A stretch of 64,000 nucleotides of DNA from Aquamicrobium sp. (GTDB lineage Bacteria; Pseudomonadota; Alphaproteobacteria; Rhizobiales; Rhizobiaceae), in assembly GCF_023954335.1 (NCBI RefSeq), contig NZ_JAMLIE010000001.1:310001-374000 (forward strand), written 5' to 3'. The stretch's first letter is position 1. Each line of letters opens with the position of its first letter. Under the pieces are notes generated by a model that worked only from the letters and a program-made list of their open reading frames with translations, was not told the origin of the DNA and ran no database searches. The position numbers and the translations under genes are program-made. Below, in pieces: positions 33,828 through 43,299 of this stretch.

Positions 33828-34110
33828 GGCAGTTCTCCCCATGGGCCGGACGCGACGGCGCCGGCATTGATCGAGGCGGACCAGCGGTCCGCCGTCAGCT
33901 CGCGGGAGAATTTTCGGCCCCGCGCTTTAGCTGCATTTGTTAAGCGCCCGCAAGCTGCATGCTCAAATCGGCGCTTCTTCCAATTTATAAAGCGGCCTTC
34001 CCCTCGGGAAACCGGAACGATTTGCGTTCTTTCGCCGAACGCCGGAAAAAAATTCCAGAATATGCGAGCGCCGTGGTGTTCCGCGAACGAACCGGCGCAA
34101 GCCCCCGGCC

Positions 34111-34398
34111 TCACACCTCGTCGAACCGGCCGCCTTCCTTGGAAGGGTCGCGGGTTAGGGCGGCTTCGTCGCGGTCCTCCGGCAGCGCCTCGTCGCTGTT
34201 CTGGTACGGGTTGTCGTCGTCCTCGCCCGGCAGCTCGCCGTCGCGCGGGCTGTCGTATCTCAGGTCGCCGTTCTCCGGCAGGCTGTCGGGCGTCAGCGCG
34301 CCGCTTTCGATCGCCTCCCAGTCCTGCTCCTCCAGCGCCGGGCCTTCCTGCCGGGGGTCGTCCTCGTTCCGCGGGTCGGGTTTTCTGCGCGGGTCCAT
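34111..34398 (-). CDS. Small acidic hypothetical protein
   Basis: 95 residues from ATG 34398, chosen because AAGGAG lies 8 nt upstream. The composition is very acidic with Asp, Glu and Pro predominating (DPRRKPDPRNEDD... EDDDNPYQN), without hydrophobic helices or motifs, so it is probably disordered. Its neighbour is topoisomerase IB on the same strand, 61 nt upstream. No function is assigned. Confidence 0.6.
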   Translation of the reverse strand: MDPRRKPDPRNEDDPRQEGPALEEQDWEAIESGALTPDSLPENGDLRYDSPRDGELPGEDDDNPYQNSDEALPEDRDEAALTRDPSKEGGRFDEV

Positions 34399-34459
34399 GG
34401 TCTCGGCTCCTTCGTTCCTCGTTCCTGCGCCAAATCGGCCGGGCGGCGGATTGTTCCAC

Positions 34460-35530
34460 CTATCGGGGCGAAGGGCGGGCGGGGGTCGCGCCGCCGGACA
34501 GCCAGCGCAACACCGTGCTTTCCGAGGCATCGAGCCCTTTCAGCGGCCGGGAAAGCCGCCGCCGGATCGCTTCCATCTCCGGGCCGAGCCGCCCCTCCTG
34601 CCATGCCTCCATCGCGGCTGGATGGACATAGCAGCGGCGGCAGACGGTGCGCGTGTTGCGCAACAGTCCGGCCACATCGTCGAGCACGGCGTTGAGCGCG
34701 ATCGCCTGCTCGCGCTTCGAGCCGGGCACCTCCGTTCCGGCCAGCGACAGCACGGCCGACACCGTCGCGCCCCAGGTGCGGAAATGCCGTGACGAGAAAT
34801 CCGGGCCGATCGCCGCGCGGATATAGTCGTTGACGTCCTGCGAGCGGATATCGCGGCGGCCGCCCGCCTCGTCAAGATACTGGAACAGGCGCTGTCCCGG
34901 CAGCTCCTGGATCGCGCGCACGACGGTGGCGACCCGGCGGTCGGAGAGCTTCAGCTGCCATTTCCGCCCCGATTTCCCGGTGAAGGAGAAGGCGAGGCGC
35001 GATCCGTTGGCCTCGAGATGGCGCGAACGCAGCGTCGTCAGGCCGAAGCTCTTGTTCTCCTGCGCGTAGGCGTCGTTGCCGATGCGGATCAGCGTGTTGT
35101 CGAGCAGCCGTACCACCGAGGCGACGACGCGCTCGCGCGGCAATCCCCGCTTGCGCAGGTCTGCGTCGACGCGCGCGCGCAGCTTCGGCAGCGCCCGGGC
35201 GAACGCGACGAGGCTGGAGAATTTCGCCTCGTCGCGGTGGGCCGTCCATGCCGGATGATAGCGATACTGCTTGCGGCCGCGCTCGTCGCGGCCGGTCGCC
35301 TGGATGTGGCCGGCCGGGTCCGGGCATATCCACACCTCGGTCCACGCCGGCGGAACGGCGAGCGCCCCGATCCGCGCGAGCTCCCCTTCGTCGCCGAGGC
35401 GCCTGCCCGCCGGGTCGAGATAGAAGAAGCCCTTGCCGGCGCGTCGGCGTCGATATCCGGGCTCGGCGTCGTTGACATAAAGAAGATCGGCCCGCTCGGC
35501 CGCCTCTATCGACGCACTCCAACCCCGCAT
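34460..35530 (-). CDS. DNA topoisomerase IB (poxvirus type)
   Basis: 356 residues. The N-terminal domain starts with YRRRRAGKGFFYLD, and the catalytic part contains LSDRRVATVVRAIQELPGQRLF, SSRHFRTWGATVSAVL (catalytic Arg and His) and the active-site tyrosine in CRRCYVHPAAMEAW near residue 320. It relaxes supercoils by forming a 3'-phosphotyrosyl bond. Bacterial members are common in Rhizobiales. Start ATG 35530 has no strong ribosome site nearby. Confidence 0.9.
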   Translation of the reverse strand: MRGWSASIEAAERADLLYVNDAEPGYRRRRAGKGFFYLDPAGRRLGDEGELARIGALAVPPAWTEVWICPDPAGHIQATGRDERGRKQYRYHPAWTAHRDEAKFSSLVAFARALPKLRARVDADLRKRGLPRERVVASVVRLLDNTLIRIGNDAYAQENKSFGLTTLRSRHLEANGSRLAFSFTGKSGRKWQLKLSDRRVATVVRAIQELPGQRLFQYLDEAGGRRDIRSQDVNDYIRAAIGPDFSSRHFRTWGATVSAVLSLAGTEVPGSKREQAIALNAVLDDVAGLLRNTRTVCRRCYVHPAAMEAWQEGRLGPEMEAIRRRLSRPLKGLDASESTVLRWLSGGATPARPSPR

Positions 35531-35697
35531 GACCGAACGCCTTCTTGCCTGTCCCGGCTAGAACGGCACCGCATCCTTCTTGTTCCGGCAGGCGACCGGT
35601 TGGCGGGGTTGATTCGACTGGTCCCGGGGACTACCAAGCCGGCTGACGGCGAAGCCCGCCGGCTATTCCCCCCAAACGACTGCTCTCGCCCCCTGCC

Positions 35698-36444
35698 ATG
35701 ACCGATGCCCTGATCCTTGCCGTTGCCGCCTTCTGCGCCGGCGTCCTCAACACCGTCGCGGGTGGCGGGACGTTCCTGACCTTCCCGGCGCTCGTCTATA
35801 CGGGCGTGCCCGTCGTCGTCGCCAACGCCACCAGCGCGGTCGCGGTGTTCCCCGGCTATCTCGGCGGGGCGGTCGGCTTCAGAAGCGAGCTTGCCGCCTA
35901 TGACCGCAGGCGGCTTGTGCGGATCGCCGCGGCGACGGCGGCGGGCGGGCTGATCGGCTCGCTGCTTCTCCTCGTGTCGTCGAACGAAGCGTTCTCGGTC
36001 GTCGTGCCGTTCCTGCTGCTCGCCGCCACCCTCGCCTTCGCCTTCGGCGACAGGATGCAGGCCTGGGCGCAGCGCCGCCGCGCCGGCAAGCCGGAGGGCT
36101 GGGCCGGCACGGTGCTGGTGTCGATCTATGGCGGCTATTTCAACGGCGGCCTCGGCATCGTGCTGCTGGCGCTGTTCTCGCTGTGGGGCATGCGCGACCT
36201 CAACGTCATGAACGGGCTGAAGAACGGCCTGTCCTTCATCCTGTCGGCGATCTCGGTTGCCACCTTCGCCGTGGCGGGCATCGTCGTCTGGCCGCAGGCG
36301 GCGCTGATGATGGCGGCGGCGACCGTCGGCGGCTATGCCGGCGCGCCGCTCGCGCGCAGGCTGCCGCGCAAGGTGGTGCGCGGCGTCGTCATCGCCGTCG
36401 GTCTTGCCATGAGCGCGGTCTTCTTCGCTAGGCTGTTCGCCTAG
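35698..36444 (+). CDS. TauE/SafE-family membrane protein
   Basis: 248 residues with eight hydrophobic helices and the N-terminal NTVAGGGTFLTFPALVY loop plus the symmetric YGGYFNGGLGIVLL loop, both TauE/SafE hallmarks. Likely an anion exporter or permease; no partner genes are seen. Second family member in the window, clearly diverged from those at 13465 and 52055. Confidence 0.9.
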   Translation: MTDALILAVAAFCAGVLNTVAGGGTFLTFPALVYTGVPVVVANATSAVAVFPGYLGGAVGFRSELAAYDRRRLVRIAAATAAGGLIGSLLLLVSSNEAFSVVVPFLLLAATLAFAFGDRMQAWAQRRRAGKPEGWAGTVLVSIYGGYFNGGLGIVLLALFSLWGMRDLNVMNGLKNGLSFILSAISVATFAVAGIVVWPQAALMMAAATVGGYAGAPLARRLPRKVVRGVVIAVGLAMSAVFFARLFA

Positions 36445-36531
36445 TTCAGGGGATTGCGCCGCATTTTTACTGAAACATTTCCACGCCTGGCCCGTTTTGT
36501 CGCCGAGGGACTAAACATCAGAGGTCAAGCC

Positions 36532-37038
36532 ATGAGACATATATCGACAAGCCTTTGCACAGCGGTGGCGCTTTCCTTCGCGCTGGGCAGCGCGGCGCCC
36601 GCGATGGCCGCTCCCGTGCTGTTGCAGCAAGGCCCGGCGGTCAAGTCCGACGTGCTTCAGGTCCAGGACCGGCGGCCGCGCGGCGATGATCGGCGTGACC
36701 GCTTCGATCGCCGCGACGACCGGCGTGACCGCTCCGACCGCCGTGACGACCGTCGTGACCGCTTCGAGCGTCGCGGAAACCAGGCCTATTACAACGGCCA
36801 TCGCGGCTATCGTGATCGTCGCGCGGGCTATCGCCAGCACAATGGCTGGTGGTTCCCGCCGGCCGCCTTCATCGCCGGCGCCATCATCGGCGGCGGAATG
36901 GCCAACCAGCAGCCACAGAGGCTGAGCCGCGCGCATGTGCAGTGGTGCCAGGACCGCTGGCGGTCGTACCGCGTTTCCGACAATTCCTATCAGCCGCTCA
37001 ACGGCCCCCGTCGGGCTTGCGTTTCGCCCTATAGCTGA
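36532..37038 (+). CDS. BA14K-family protein with RD/RR repeats
   Basis: 168 residues from ATG 36532. A Sec signal peptide (LCTAVALSFALGSAAPAMAA) is followed by a basic-acidic repeat zone rich in DRRDD/DRRDR, one hydrophobic segment (AAFIAGAIIGGGMA) and a C-terminal BA14K domain (HVQWCQDRWRSYRVSDNSY) ending with RRACVSPYS. BA14K proteins are immunoreactive surface or periplasmic lectin-like proteins in Brucella and other Rhizobiales. A terminator follows. Confidence 0.88.
   Translation: MRHISTSLCTAVALSFALGSAAPAMAAPVLLQQGPAVKSDVLQVQDRRPRGDDRRDRFDRRDDRRDRSDRRDDRRDRFERRGNQAYYNGHRGYRDRRAGYRQHNGWWFPPAAFIAGAIIGGGMANQQPQRLSRAHVQWCQDRWRSYRVSDNSYQPLNGPRRACVSPYS
36691..36780 (+). repeat. Three 30-nt tandem repeats in the BA14K gene
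   Basis: Units at 36691-36720, 36721-36750 and 36751-36780 share the core CG(G/T)CGTGACCGCT, encoding ten-residue units of the type RRDRFDRRDD. The copy number could vary by slippage, changing the length of the charged linker without breaking the frame. Confidence 0.8.
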
Positions 37039-37056
37039 GCGTTTCCCGACGACATG

Positions 37057-37086
37057 AACCCGCGCCGCGTCGGCGCGGGTTCCGTT
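37057..37086 (+). terminator. Rho-independent terminator after BA14K gene
   Basis: A perfect 10-bp stem AACCCGCGCC / GGCGCGGGTT around the loop GCGTC (37067-37071), followed by CCGTTT. The T tract is short. Confidence 0.7.
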
Positions 37087-37191
37087 TGCGCTTCTGCCAG
37101 CCCCGCCTGAACGGGAACGGAGGAACCAGCCTCGCCCTTCGGCGGTTATCTGCCCGATTACCGCGCTCCTGTTTTCCAATCTCGTCACGGC

Positions 37192-38997
37192 ATGAATTCT
37201 ACCCTTCTTCCCTCACTCGATCTCGGCGTCATCGGCAACGCGGCCGCGGCGGCGCTGGTCGACCGCAACGCCTCGATCGTCTGGATGTGCGCGCCGCGCA
37301 TGGACGGCGACCCGGTGTTCTGCCGGCTGCTCGACGGTCTGCCCGAAGGACGGGAGGAGGAAGGCTGCTGGTCGATCGCCATGGACGACGTCGTCGAATG
37401 CCGGCAGTCCTATCTGCGCAACACGGCGGTCCTGGAGACGGTGCAGGCCGACGGCGACGGCAACCGGCTCAAAATCACGGATTTCGCGCCGCGCTTCAAG
37501 GCGCGGGGGCGTATCTTCCGGCCGCTCACCGTCGTGCGCATCGTCGAGCCGCTGGCGGGCTCGCCGCAGATCCGCGTCCGGCTGCGGCCCCGGCACGGCT
37601 ACGGCGCCCATGCGCCGGAGACGACGCGCGGAACCAACCACATCCGCTTCGTCCTCGGCGACCAGGTGCTGCGGCTGACCACCGATGCGCCGGTCGAGTT
37701 CGTCGAGCGCGGCACGGCGTTCCTCGTCGACCGGCCCTATGCCTTCATCCTCGGCGCCGACGAGCGGCCGGAGCAGGCGCCGCTGCCGGCGGCGAAAGCC
37801 TTCCTCGACGACACCGTCGCCTATTGGCAGGAATGGGTGCGCTATCTTTCGGTGCCGGTCGATTTCCAGGACGTGGTGATCCGCGCCGCGATCACGCTCA
37901 AGCTGTGCTCGCACGAGGAAACCGGCGGCATCGTCGCGGCGCTGACGACGTCGATCCCCGAATATGGCGAGAGCGGCCGCACCTGGGACTACCGCTTCTG
38001 CTGGCTGCGCGACTCCTATTTCACCGTCAAGGCGCTCAACCTCCTCGGCGCGACCAAGACGATGGAGGATTATCTCGGCTACGTCTCCAACGTGGCGGCG
38101 AGCTCCCCCGACGGTTATCTCCAGCCGCTGTTCGGCCTCGGCCTCGAGCGCCGGCTGGACGAGGCCGTCATCGGCTCGCTGCCGGGCTATCGCGGCCACG
38201 GTCCGGTCCGCAGCGGCAACGCCGCCTACACCCAGGTGCAGAACGACGGCTACGGCTCGGTGATCCTGTCGGTCATCCAGCATTTCTTCGACGAGCGGCT
38301 GCCGACGGCCGGCGACGAGGGGCTGTTTCGCCGGCTGGAGCCGCTGGGCGAGCAGGCGGTGCGCCGCTGGAACGAGCCGGACGCCGGCATCTGGGAGTTC
38401 CGCACCCGCAACGGCGTCCACACCCATTCGGCGATGATGTGCTGGGCGGCCTGCGACCGCCTTGCCAAGATCGCCGGCAAGCTCGGCCTGTCCGCCCGCG
38501 CCGCGTACTGGCGCGAGGAGGCCGAGCGCATCCGCGACGGCGCGCTGGAGCGGGCGTGGAACGGCGAGCTGCGGAGCTTCACCTCGACCTTCGGCGGCTC
38601 CGATCTCGATGCGAGCCTGCTGCTCATGCCCGAGATCGGCATCGTGCCGGCGAACGATCCGCGCTTCCTGTCGACGCTCGCCCGCTGCGAGGAGCATCTG
38701 CGGTTCGGCAACCACCTTTACCGCTATCGCGCGCCGGACGATTTCGGCGAGCCGGAGACCGCGTTCACCGCCTGCACCTTCTGGCTGATCGACGCGCTCG
38801 TGCGCGTCGGCCGTCACGACGACGCGCTCGACGTCTTCACCGACGTCCTCGGGCACAGGAACCATCTCGGCCTGCTTTCGGAGGGCATGCACCTCGACAG
38901 CGGCGAATTGTGGGGCAACTTCCCGCAGACCTATTCGATGGTCGGCCTGATCAACGCCGCGATGTCGCTTTCGCGCAAGTGGTCGGACGTCCTCTAG
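37192..38997 (+). CDS. Glycoside hydrolase family 15 protein (glucoamylase/trehalase-like)
   Basis: 601 residues: an N-terminal beta-sandwich of about 220 residues and an (alpha/alpha)6 barrel with the family segments TWDYRFCWLRDSYFTVKALN (catalytic-region acid near WLRD) and GIWEFRTRNGVHTHSAMMCW. Bacterial members include trehalases and glucoamylase-like enzymes without signal peptides, as here. Substrate is therefore uncertain (trehalose or alpha-glucan). A short promoter region lies after the preceding terminator. Confidence 0.9.
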   Translation: MNSTLLPSLDLGVIGNAAAAALVDRNASIVWMCAPRMDGDPVFCRLLDGLPEGREEEGCWSIAMDDVVECRQSYLRNTAVLETVQADGDGNRLKITDFAPRFKARGRIFRPLTVVRIVEPLAGSPQIRVRLRPRHGYGAHAPETTRGTNHIRFVLGDQVLRLTTDAPVEFVERGTAFLVDRPYAFILGADERPEQAPLPAAKAFLDDTVAYWQEWVRYLSVPVDFQDVVIRAAITLKLCSHEETGGIVAALTTSIPEYGESGRTWDYRFCWLRDSYFTVKALNLLGATKTMEDYLGYVSNVAASSPDGYLQPLFGLGLERRLDEAVIGSLPGYRGHGPVRSGNAAYTQVQNDGYGSVILSVIQHFFDERLPTAGDEGLFRRLEPLGEQAVRRWNEPDAGIWEFRTRNGVHTHSAMMCWAACDRLAKIAGKLGLSARAAYWREEAERIRDGALERAWNGELRSFTSTFGGSDLDASLLLMPEIGIVPANDPRFLSTLARCEEHLRFGNHLYRYRAPDDFGEPETAFTACTFWLIDALVRVGRHDDALDVFTDVLGHRNHLGLLSEGMHLDSGELWGNFPQTYSMVGLINAAMSLSRKWSDVL

Positions 38998-39119
38998 GCG
39001 CCGCGCGAAACTTTCATAAAATTGCGACCCGCCGCCCAATCGAATCTTTATCCATAGCGGGCATCTCTCGGCTGCTCGGGTAACGAGAGTTATCGCTATC
39101 GAACAGCGAAGGGCGGGCT

Positions 39120-40268
39120 GTGCTTGACCATACGTCGCTTCTCCTGGCCGTCGTGCTGCTGGGCGTATGCCTCGCCGTCGTGCTTTTCGCGGGCTGGCTC
39201 ATCACCCGCACCGAACCGTTCCTGTTCCTCTGGTCGGCCGGGCTCCTGGTTCTGGTCATGGGGCTGGGGCTGTTCATGCTCTACATCAACGGTCCCATGC
39301 CGCTTCTGGCGTTCCCCGCGTTTTCGCTGCTCCTGACGGGGTTCAGCATCATCGAGGGAGCGGGGCGGCAGTTCCGCACCGGAAAGCCGCCGACCCGGCG
39401 GATCCTCACCCTGTCGATCCTGTCCGTCGCCGCCATCGCGCCATTCTTCCTCACCGGCATCGACGGCTTCGGCACGAGCCTGGTCAACGCGCTCGCCGGC
39501 GCCATCCTCGTGTCGGCCGGCATCGGCTACTGGAAGGCACGATCCGAGGCGCCGACGCTTATAGCCATCCTCGCCGGCCTCTATGTCGTGGTCGGGCTGT
39601 CGTTCCTGCTCTGCGCCGTCGTCATCCTCGTCGAATCGCCCATCTACCGCGTCAGGACAGCCAACAACTGGGCCGAGAACCTGAACGCCCTGGCCGCCAT
39701 CATCGGCCTGGCCGGCATCGGCGCCATCTCGCTGGCGCTGAACCAGTCGCGGCTGGTGAGGAGCCTGAGCGTGGCCTCGGTCACCGACCCGCTGACGGGC
39801 CTCTACAATCGCCGCGCGCTTTTCGACCGGTACGAGGCCGCGCTCCTTCCGGTCGGGACAGCGGTCGCCATCTTCGATCTGGACCACTTCAAGTCGATCA
39901 ACGATCGGTACGGACACGCCGTGGGAGACGAGGTGTTGAAGCGCTTCGCCGGATTGCTCGCCCGGATCACCGGAGATGACGGCTTCGCGGCGCGCACCGG
40001 CGGCGAGGAGTTTGTCGTCGTCTTCGGCAATGCCGCGGCGGTTCCCGCCCAGATCACGGTCGTCAGGATCCGCGACGAATTCTCGAAGGCCGTTCTCGAT
40101 GCGGGGCAGGCCCAACTGAGATGCACGGTAAGCGCAGGCCTGTCCTTCGCGTCCGCCTCCAGACGCGATCTTTCTTCCGTGCTGCACGAAGCGGACATGG
40201 CCCTGTACACCGCCAAGAAAGGCGGCCGGAACCGGGTGTGCGTCAACGGGAAGCTGCTGGCTGCCTGA
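39120..40268 (+). CDS. Membrane-bound GGDEF diguanylate cyclase
   Basis: 382 residues starting at GTG 39120 with GAAGGG six nt upstream. Six or seven N-terminal helices form an integral membrane sensor domain; the C-terminal GGDEF domain has the active signature as GGEEF (ARTGGEEFVVVFG), plus SVTDPLTGLYNRRALF and the YGHAVGDEVLKRF segment. The E-for-D change is common in active cyclases. It makes cyclic di-GMP. No I-site (RxxD) is obvious five residues before GGEEF. Confidence 0.92.
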   Translation: MLDHTSLLLAVVLLGVCLAVVLFAGWLITRTEPFLFLWSAGLLVLVMGLGLFMLYINGPMPLLAFPAFSLLLTGFSIIEGAGRQFRTGKPPTRRILTLSILSVAAIAPFFLTGIDGFGTSLVNALAGAILVSAGIGYWKARSEAPTLIAILAGLYVVVGLSFLLCAVVILVESPIYRVRTANNWAENLNALAAIIGLAGIGAISLALNQSRLVRSLSVASVTDPLTGLYNRRALFDRYEAALLPVGTAVAIFDLDHFKSINDRYGHAVGDEVLKRFAGLLARITGDDGFAARTGGEEFVVVFGNAAAVPAQITVVRIRDEFSKAVLDAGQAQLRCTVSAGLSFASASRRDLSSVLHEADMALYTAKKGGRNRVCVNGKLLAA

Positions 40269-40367
40269 AGTCGGCGCCCGCCCTGCATGCCGGCCGTTCC
40301 TTCGCCGGCGGGCATCCGGCGCGGCAGGACAAGGCCGCCGCCGCCGGCCGCGCGCTGTGCACCGGAA

Positions 40368-41294
40368 TTATCCGAGCTTGCGGGACAGCGACCGAAGCTG
40401 CGCAGGATCGGGCGTCTCGGATGCGAGCGCCGTCATCAACAGCCGGCAGTCGGTATTGCCGATGTCCGCCGTCTCGCGAAACAGGCGGTGATTGCGCGCC
40501 TGGTCCAGGGTAAGCCGCTGCTTCGGGTTCGGATGCATAAGCCCGTTTATCAGGTCGTCGACCAGGGCGTTGCCGCTCGACCCGGCAAAGGCGCCCTGCG
40601 CGATGCGTCCGACATTGCCCTGAGGCCCGGAGTCGCTGACGCCGGTGTCGATGACGCGTCCGTTCTGCGCGGCGCCGAGTTTTTTCAGTCCGGCGTTCAC
40701 CCGTTCCCCTGCGGGGCCGGTCGCTTGCGGGTCGCACTGGCCGATATCACGGCCGAACACGGTCGTGAACATGGTCGACCCCAGCGCCCAGGCGTCGAGC
40801 GCCGCGCCGTCGATGTCGCGCCGCAGGCCCAGCCTCTGGGCAAGCACGTCGTGCATCGCATCTCTTGCCATGGCGACGTCGCGGTCGATGGCCTTGGAAG
40901 ACAGGGCCGAAACATCATAGAGAAGCCGCTCCACCCTCAGCCTCAAGGCGGCGGTATGGAAGTCGATCGCCTCCGGCGCGACATACATCAGCGCGCCCGC
41001 CAGCTTCTCTGCGGCAATATCGAACTTCTGCGTCTCGATCGAATTCCCGAAATCCGCGATCTTGCAGACCCCGCCCTCCCCGACGAAGCAGTTGAGCGTC
41101 TTGAAATCGAGATGGGCCAGCCCCGTCTTCCGGTGCAGATGCGCCATCCCTTCGACCATGTCGCTCAGCATCGTGAACTTCACGGCCATCGCCGCCTCGG
41201 GCGAGACGTTCTTTGCGGCCAGCTCCCTGGCGAGGTTGACTGCCGCAGCGCATGCGAGAGCGTTGGGCTCGACCCGTCGGTAGGCTTCCTGCAT
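40368..41294 (-). pseudogene. Eukaryotic-like Ser/Thr kinase lacking its N-lobe
   Basis: 308 residues encode a clear kinase C-lobe: catalytic loop HLDFKTLN (aligned with HRDLKxxN), DFGNS, the APE motif as YVAPEA, DAWALG and the closing PKQRLTLDQARNHRLF. The Gly-rich loop and the ATP-anchoring lysine should lie before this but are absent. At about 41237 the kinase sequence runs directly into a cas1 fragment on the other strand, and the first 20 or so codons (MQEAYRRVEPNALACAA) are just the reverse complement of cas1. Upstream in frame is a TAG at 41319-41321. It is therefore a truncated remnant, though the remaining frame is open. Similar kinases occur as effectors, but I cannot say more. Confidence 0.75.
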
Positions 41295-41528
41295 CGCGAC
41301 CGACCGGGTCGGCCAAGCCTAGCGCTCGACCTGATGGAGGAACTGCGTCCTGCGCTCGCCGACAGGCTGGCGCTTTCGCTCATCAACAGGCGCCAGCTTC
41401 GCGCCAGCGATTTCCGGACCCAGGAAAGCGGCGCAGTGCTGCTTTGCGACGACGCGCGCAAGACGGTGCTCACCGCATGGCAGGAGCGTAAGAGGGAAGA
41501 ACGCAGGCATGCCTTTCTGGACGAGAAG
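41238..41528 (+). pseudogene. cas1: Internal fragment of CRISPR integrase gene cas1
   Basis: One plus-strand frame encodes 97 residues that read as the C-terminal part of a type I-C-like Cas1: DCRSACESVGLDPSVGFLHR, then RPGRPSLALDLMEELRP, LADRLALSLINRRQLR and ARKTVLTAWQERKREE. The conserved His/Asp region (GFLHRDRPGRPSLALDLMEE) is a Cas1 hallmark. There is no start, no N-terminal two-thirds and no end: homology stops at about 41528, where the next gene begins. No cas2, other cas gene or repeat array is visible nearby. The fragment overlaps the kinase remnant on the other strand. Confidence 0.8.
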
Positions 41529-41560
41529 CCGAGCAAGCCGGGCACGGACGGACGGCGGTC

Positions 41561-42019
41561 GTGTTCTTCTCCCGTTCGGGAAACACGGCGCTTGCCGCCC
41601 GCCATGTGGCACGGCGACTGAACGCCCGGCTGATCACGCTCGAAGCCGAGGATTACCGGCTCGGCCTTTGGGGCTGGATCAAAGCCATGCGCGACGCGCG
41701 CGGTGAAGGGGCGATCACGCCGCAGACCGTCGACCTCGACGCCTTCGACACCCTCTATCTAGGCTCCCCGGTATGGCTTTACAGTCCCGCGCCGCCGATC
41801 TGGAGCTTCGTCGCGCACAACCGTTTCGACGGTAAGCGCGTGGTGCTGTTCAACACCTTCAACAGCCAGTTCAAACCCGAATTCATCGCCGAATTCGAGG
41901 CGCGGGTGATGGAGAACGGCGCGCGCTCCTTCGAGCACCTTTCCGTCCAGCGCGGGCGCATGACCCAGCAACTGACACCGCAGGAGATGCTGCGCGCCAT
42001 CGACGCCGAATGGTTTTAA
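41561..42019 (+). CDS. Flavodoxin-like protein, probably 5'-truncated
   Basis: 152 residues from GTG 41561. The FMN phosphate-binding loop FFSRSGNTALAARHVA and the YLGSPVWLYSPAPPIW segment identify a small flavodoxin-family protein. The frame is open only back to a TAA at 41489-41491 and holds no ATG; the cas1 fragment ends about 30 nt before the GTG. The start strand (AVVFFSRSGNT) seems to have lost its initiation codon in the join. It may still be translated from GTG, but without a good ribosome site. Confidence 0.7.
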   Translation: MFFSRSGNTALAARHVARRLNARLITLEAEDYRLGLWGWIKAMRDARGEGAITPQTVDLDAFDTLYLGSPVWLYSPAPPIWSFVAHNRFDGKRVVLFNTFNSQFKPEFIAEFEARVMENGARSFEHLSVQRGRMTQQLTPQEMLRAIDAEWF

Positions 42020-42227
42020 CGGCCAGCAAACGCCTCCCCCGGGCACGACGTGTCGCCACGGTGCGGCTACCGTAATGGATCGGGAAACCGCGCCCTTGCG
42101 ACGGGATTCTCGCTCTACGACCGCGCGATGCGGGCATGAGATCGGCCCCTGGGCGGATGGCCAGTTTCGGGAACGAGGACCGGCATCTTGAATGACGAGA
42201 ATGGCGGCGCTTTCCCGACGAAGCTCA

Positions 42228-43218
42228 TTAACTAGGTGCAGGGAGATTCTCCCGGAGCGACCGCTGAAACTTGCCAGTCCAACCCGAATCGCCAATGAGC
42301 GAACCCTCGCCACGAACCGCCAGCGGCTGCAACTCCTTGAGGATCGCAATCGCCTGATCAGGCAGAGGCGTGGCATGCACACGCCGCATTTTCATGCGGC
42401 CTAACGGAACGGTCCACGTTCGCTTCTCGAAATCGATCTCGTCCCAACGCGCCCCCCGGACTTCGCCGGGCCGAAGGGCAAGAAGGGCCATCAGCTTCAG
42501 CGCCGCGACTGTGGTCGGCTGACCGCCTTCCCATGAATAGATGGCGCGCATCAGCGGAGCCAAGCGGCTCCGGCTTCACGATAGCGGCGCGGTGCCGAAC
42601 GTTCGGGGCTATCAGCGCGCCCTTGAGATCGGCCGTCGCATCACGCTCCGCCCAGCCGTTTGCGACGGCAAACCGCAGGACGCGACCGATCGTGGATCGC
42701 AAGCGTCGGGCCGTTTCGTAGTTGCCCTTGGCTTCTATAGGTCGAAGCACCGCCAGAACGTCCTTCGGTGCGATCTCGTGCACCAGCTTGTCCGCCAATC
42801 CTGCCGCCAGATCGTTGAGCAGCCAGCGCGCCTTGCCCATTGTGATGGCCGCCCGCCCTTCCTTTTCCGCCTTGGTCAGGTATTTTTCCGCGACAGCGGC
42901 AAAGGTGTTCTCCGCTGCCTCTCTGGCGGCTTTGACGGCGACCTTGCGCTCTTTCCTATCTTCGCCTGGATCTGTGCCGGCCTCAAGAAGCCCCTTTGCC
43001 TTCCTGCGGGCTTCCCGCGCATCGGAGAGCGACGTTGCCGGGTATGAGCCGAGAGCGAGCGCCTTTTGGCGACCGCCGAACCGATAGGCAAGTCGCCACA
43101 AGCGGCTGCCGTTCGGGTTCACGAGCAGGAACAGGCCGCCACCATCCGAAAGCTTGAATTGTTTGTCGCGCGGCTTGATGGATCGCAGCGCCACGTCGCT
43201 GAGTTTGTCCGTCGCCAT
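42228..43218 (-). pseudogene. P4-type tyrosine integrase, frameshifted and 3'-truncated
   Basis: From ATG 43218 the first frame gives an arm-binding domain typical of P4/IntS-like integrases (KLSDVALRSIKPRDKQFKLS, GGGLFLLVNPNGSRLWRLAY) up to HRAAIVKPEPLG near 42560. Homology then continues in the next frame (RAIYSWEGGQPTTVAALKLM, ALRPGEVRGARWDE, MKMRRVHATPLP), so there is a one-base frameshift at about 42550-42565. Homology stops at about 42310, before the HxxR box and the catalytic tyrosine, which are absent. It lies 166 nt from the 3' end of tRNA-Leu, the normal place for an island integrase. It cannot be active. Confidence 0.85.
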
Positions 43219-43299
43219 GTGCCGGTCCCGTGTTTGGTACCGTGATTTTGATACCAACAAGCATACCAACAAATTTTCCGGATGCCAACGGATGCCGGA

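Noticed and set aside
40273..40330. Hairpin after the diguanylate cyclase as a terminator
   Set aside because: Imperfect GCCGGC-rich stem with no T tract.
41319..41612. Minus-strand frame as the missing kinase N-lobe
   Set aside because: It ends in a TAG in front of the kinase and is the reverse complement of cas1 and flavodoxin sequence; no Gly-rich loop or lysine motif.
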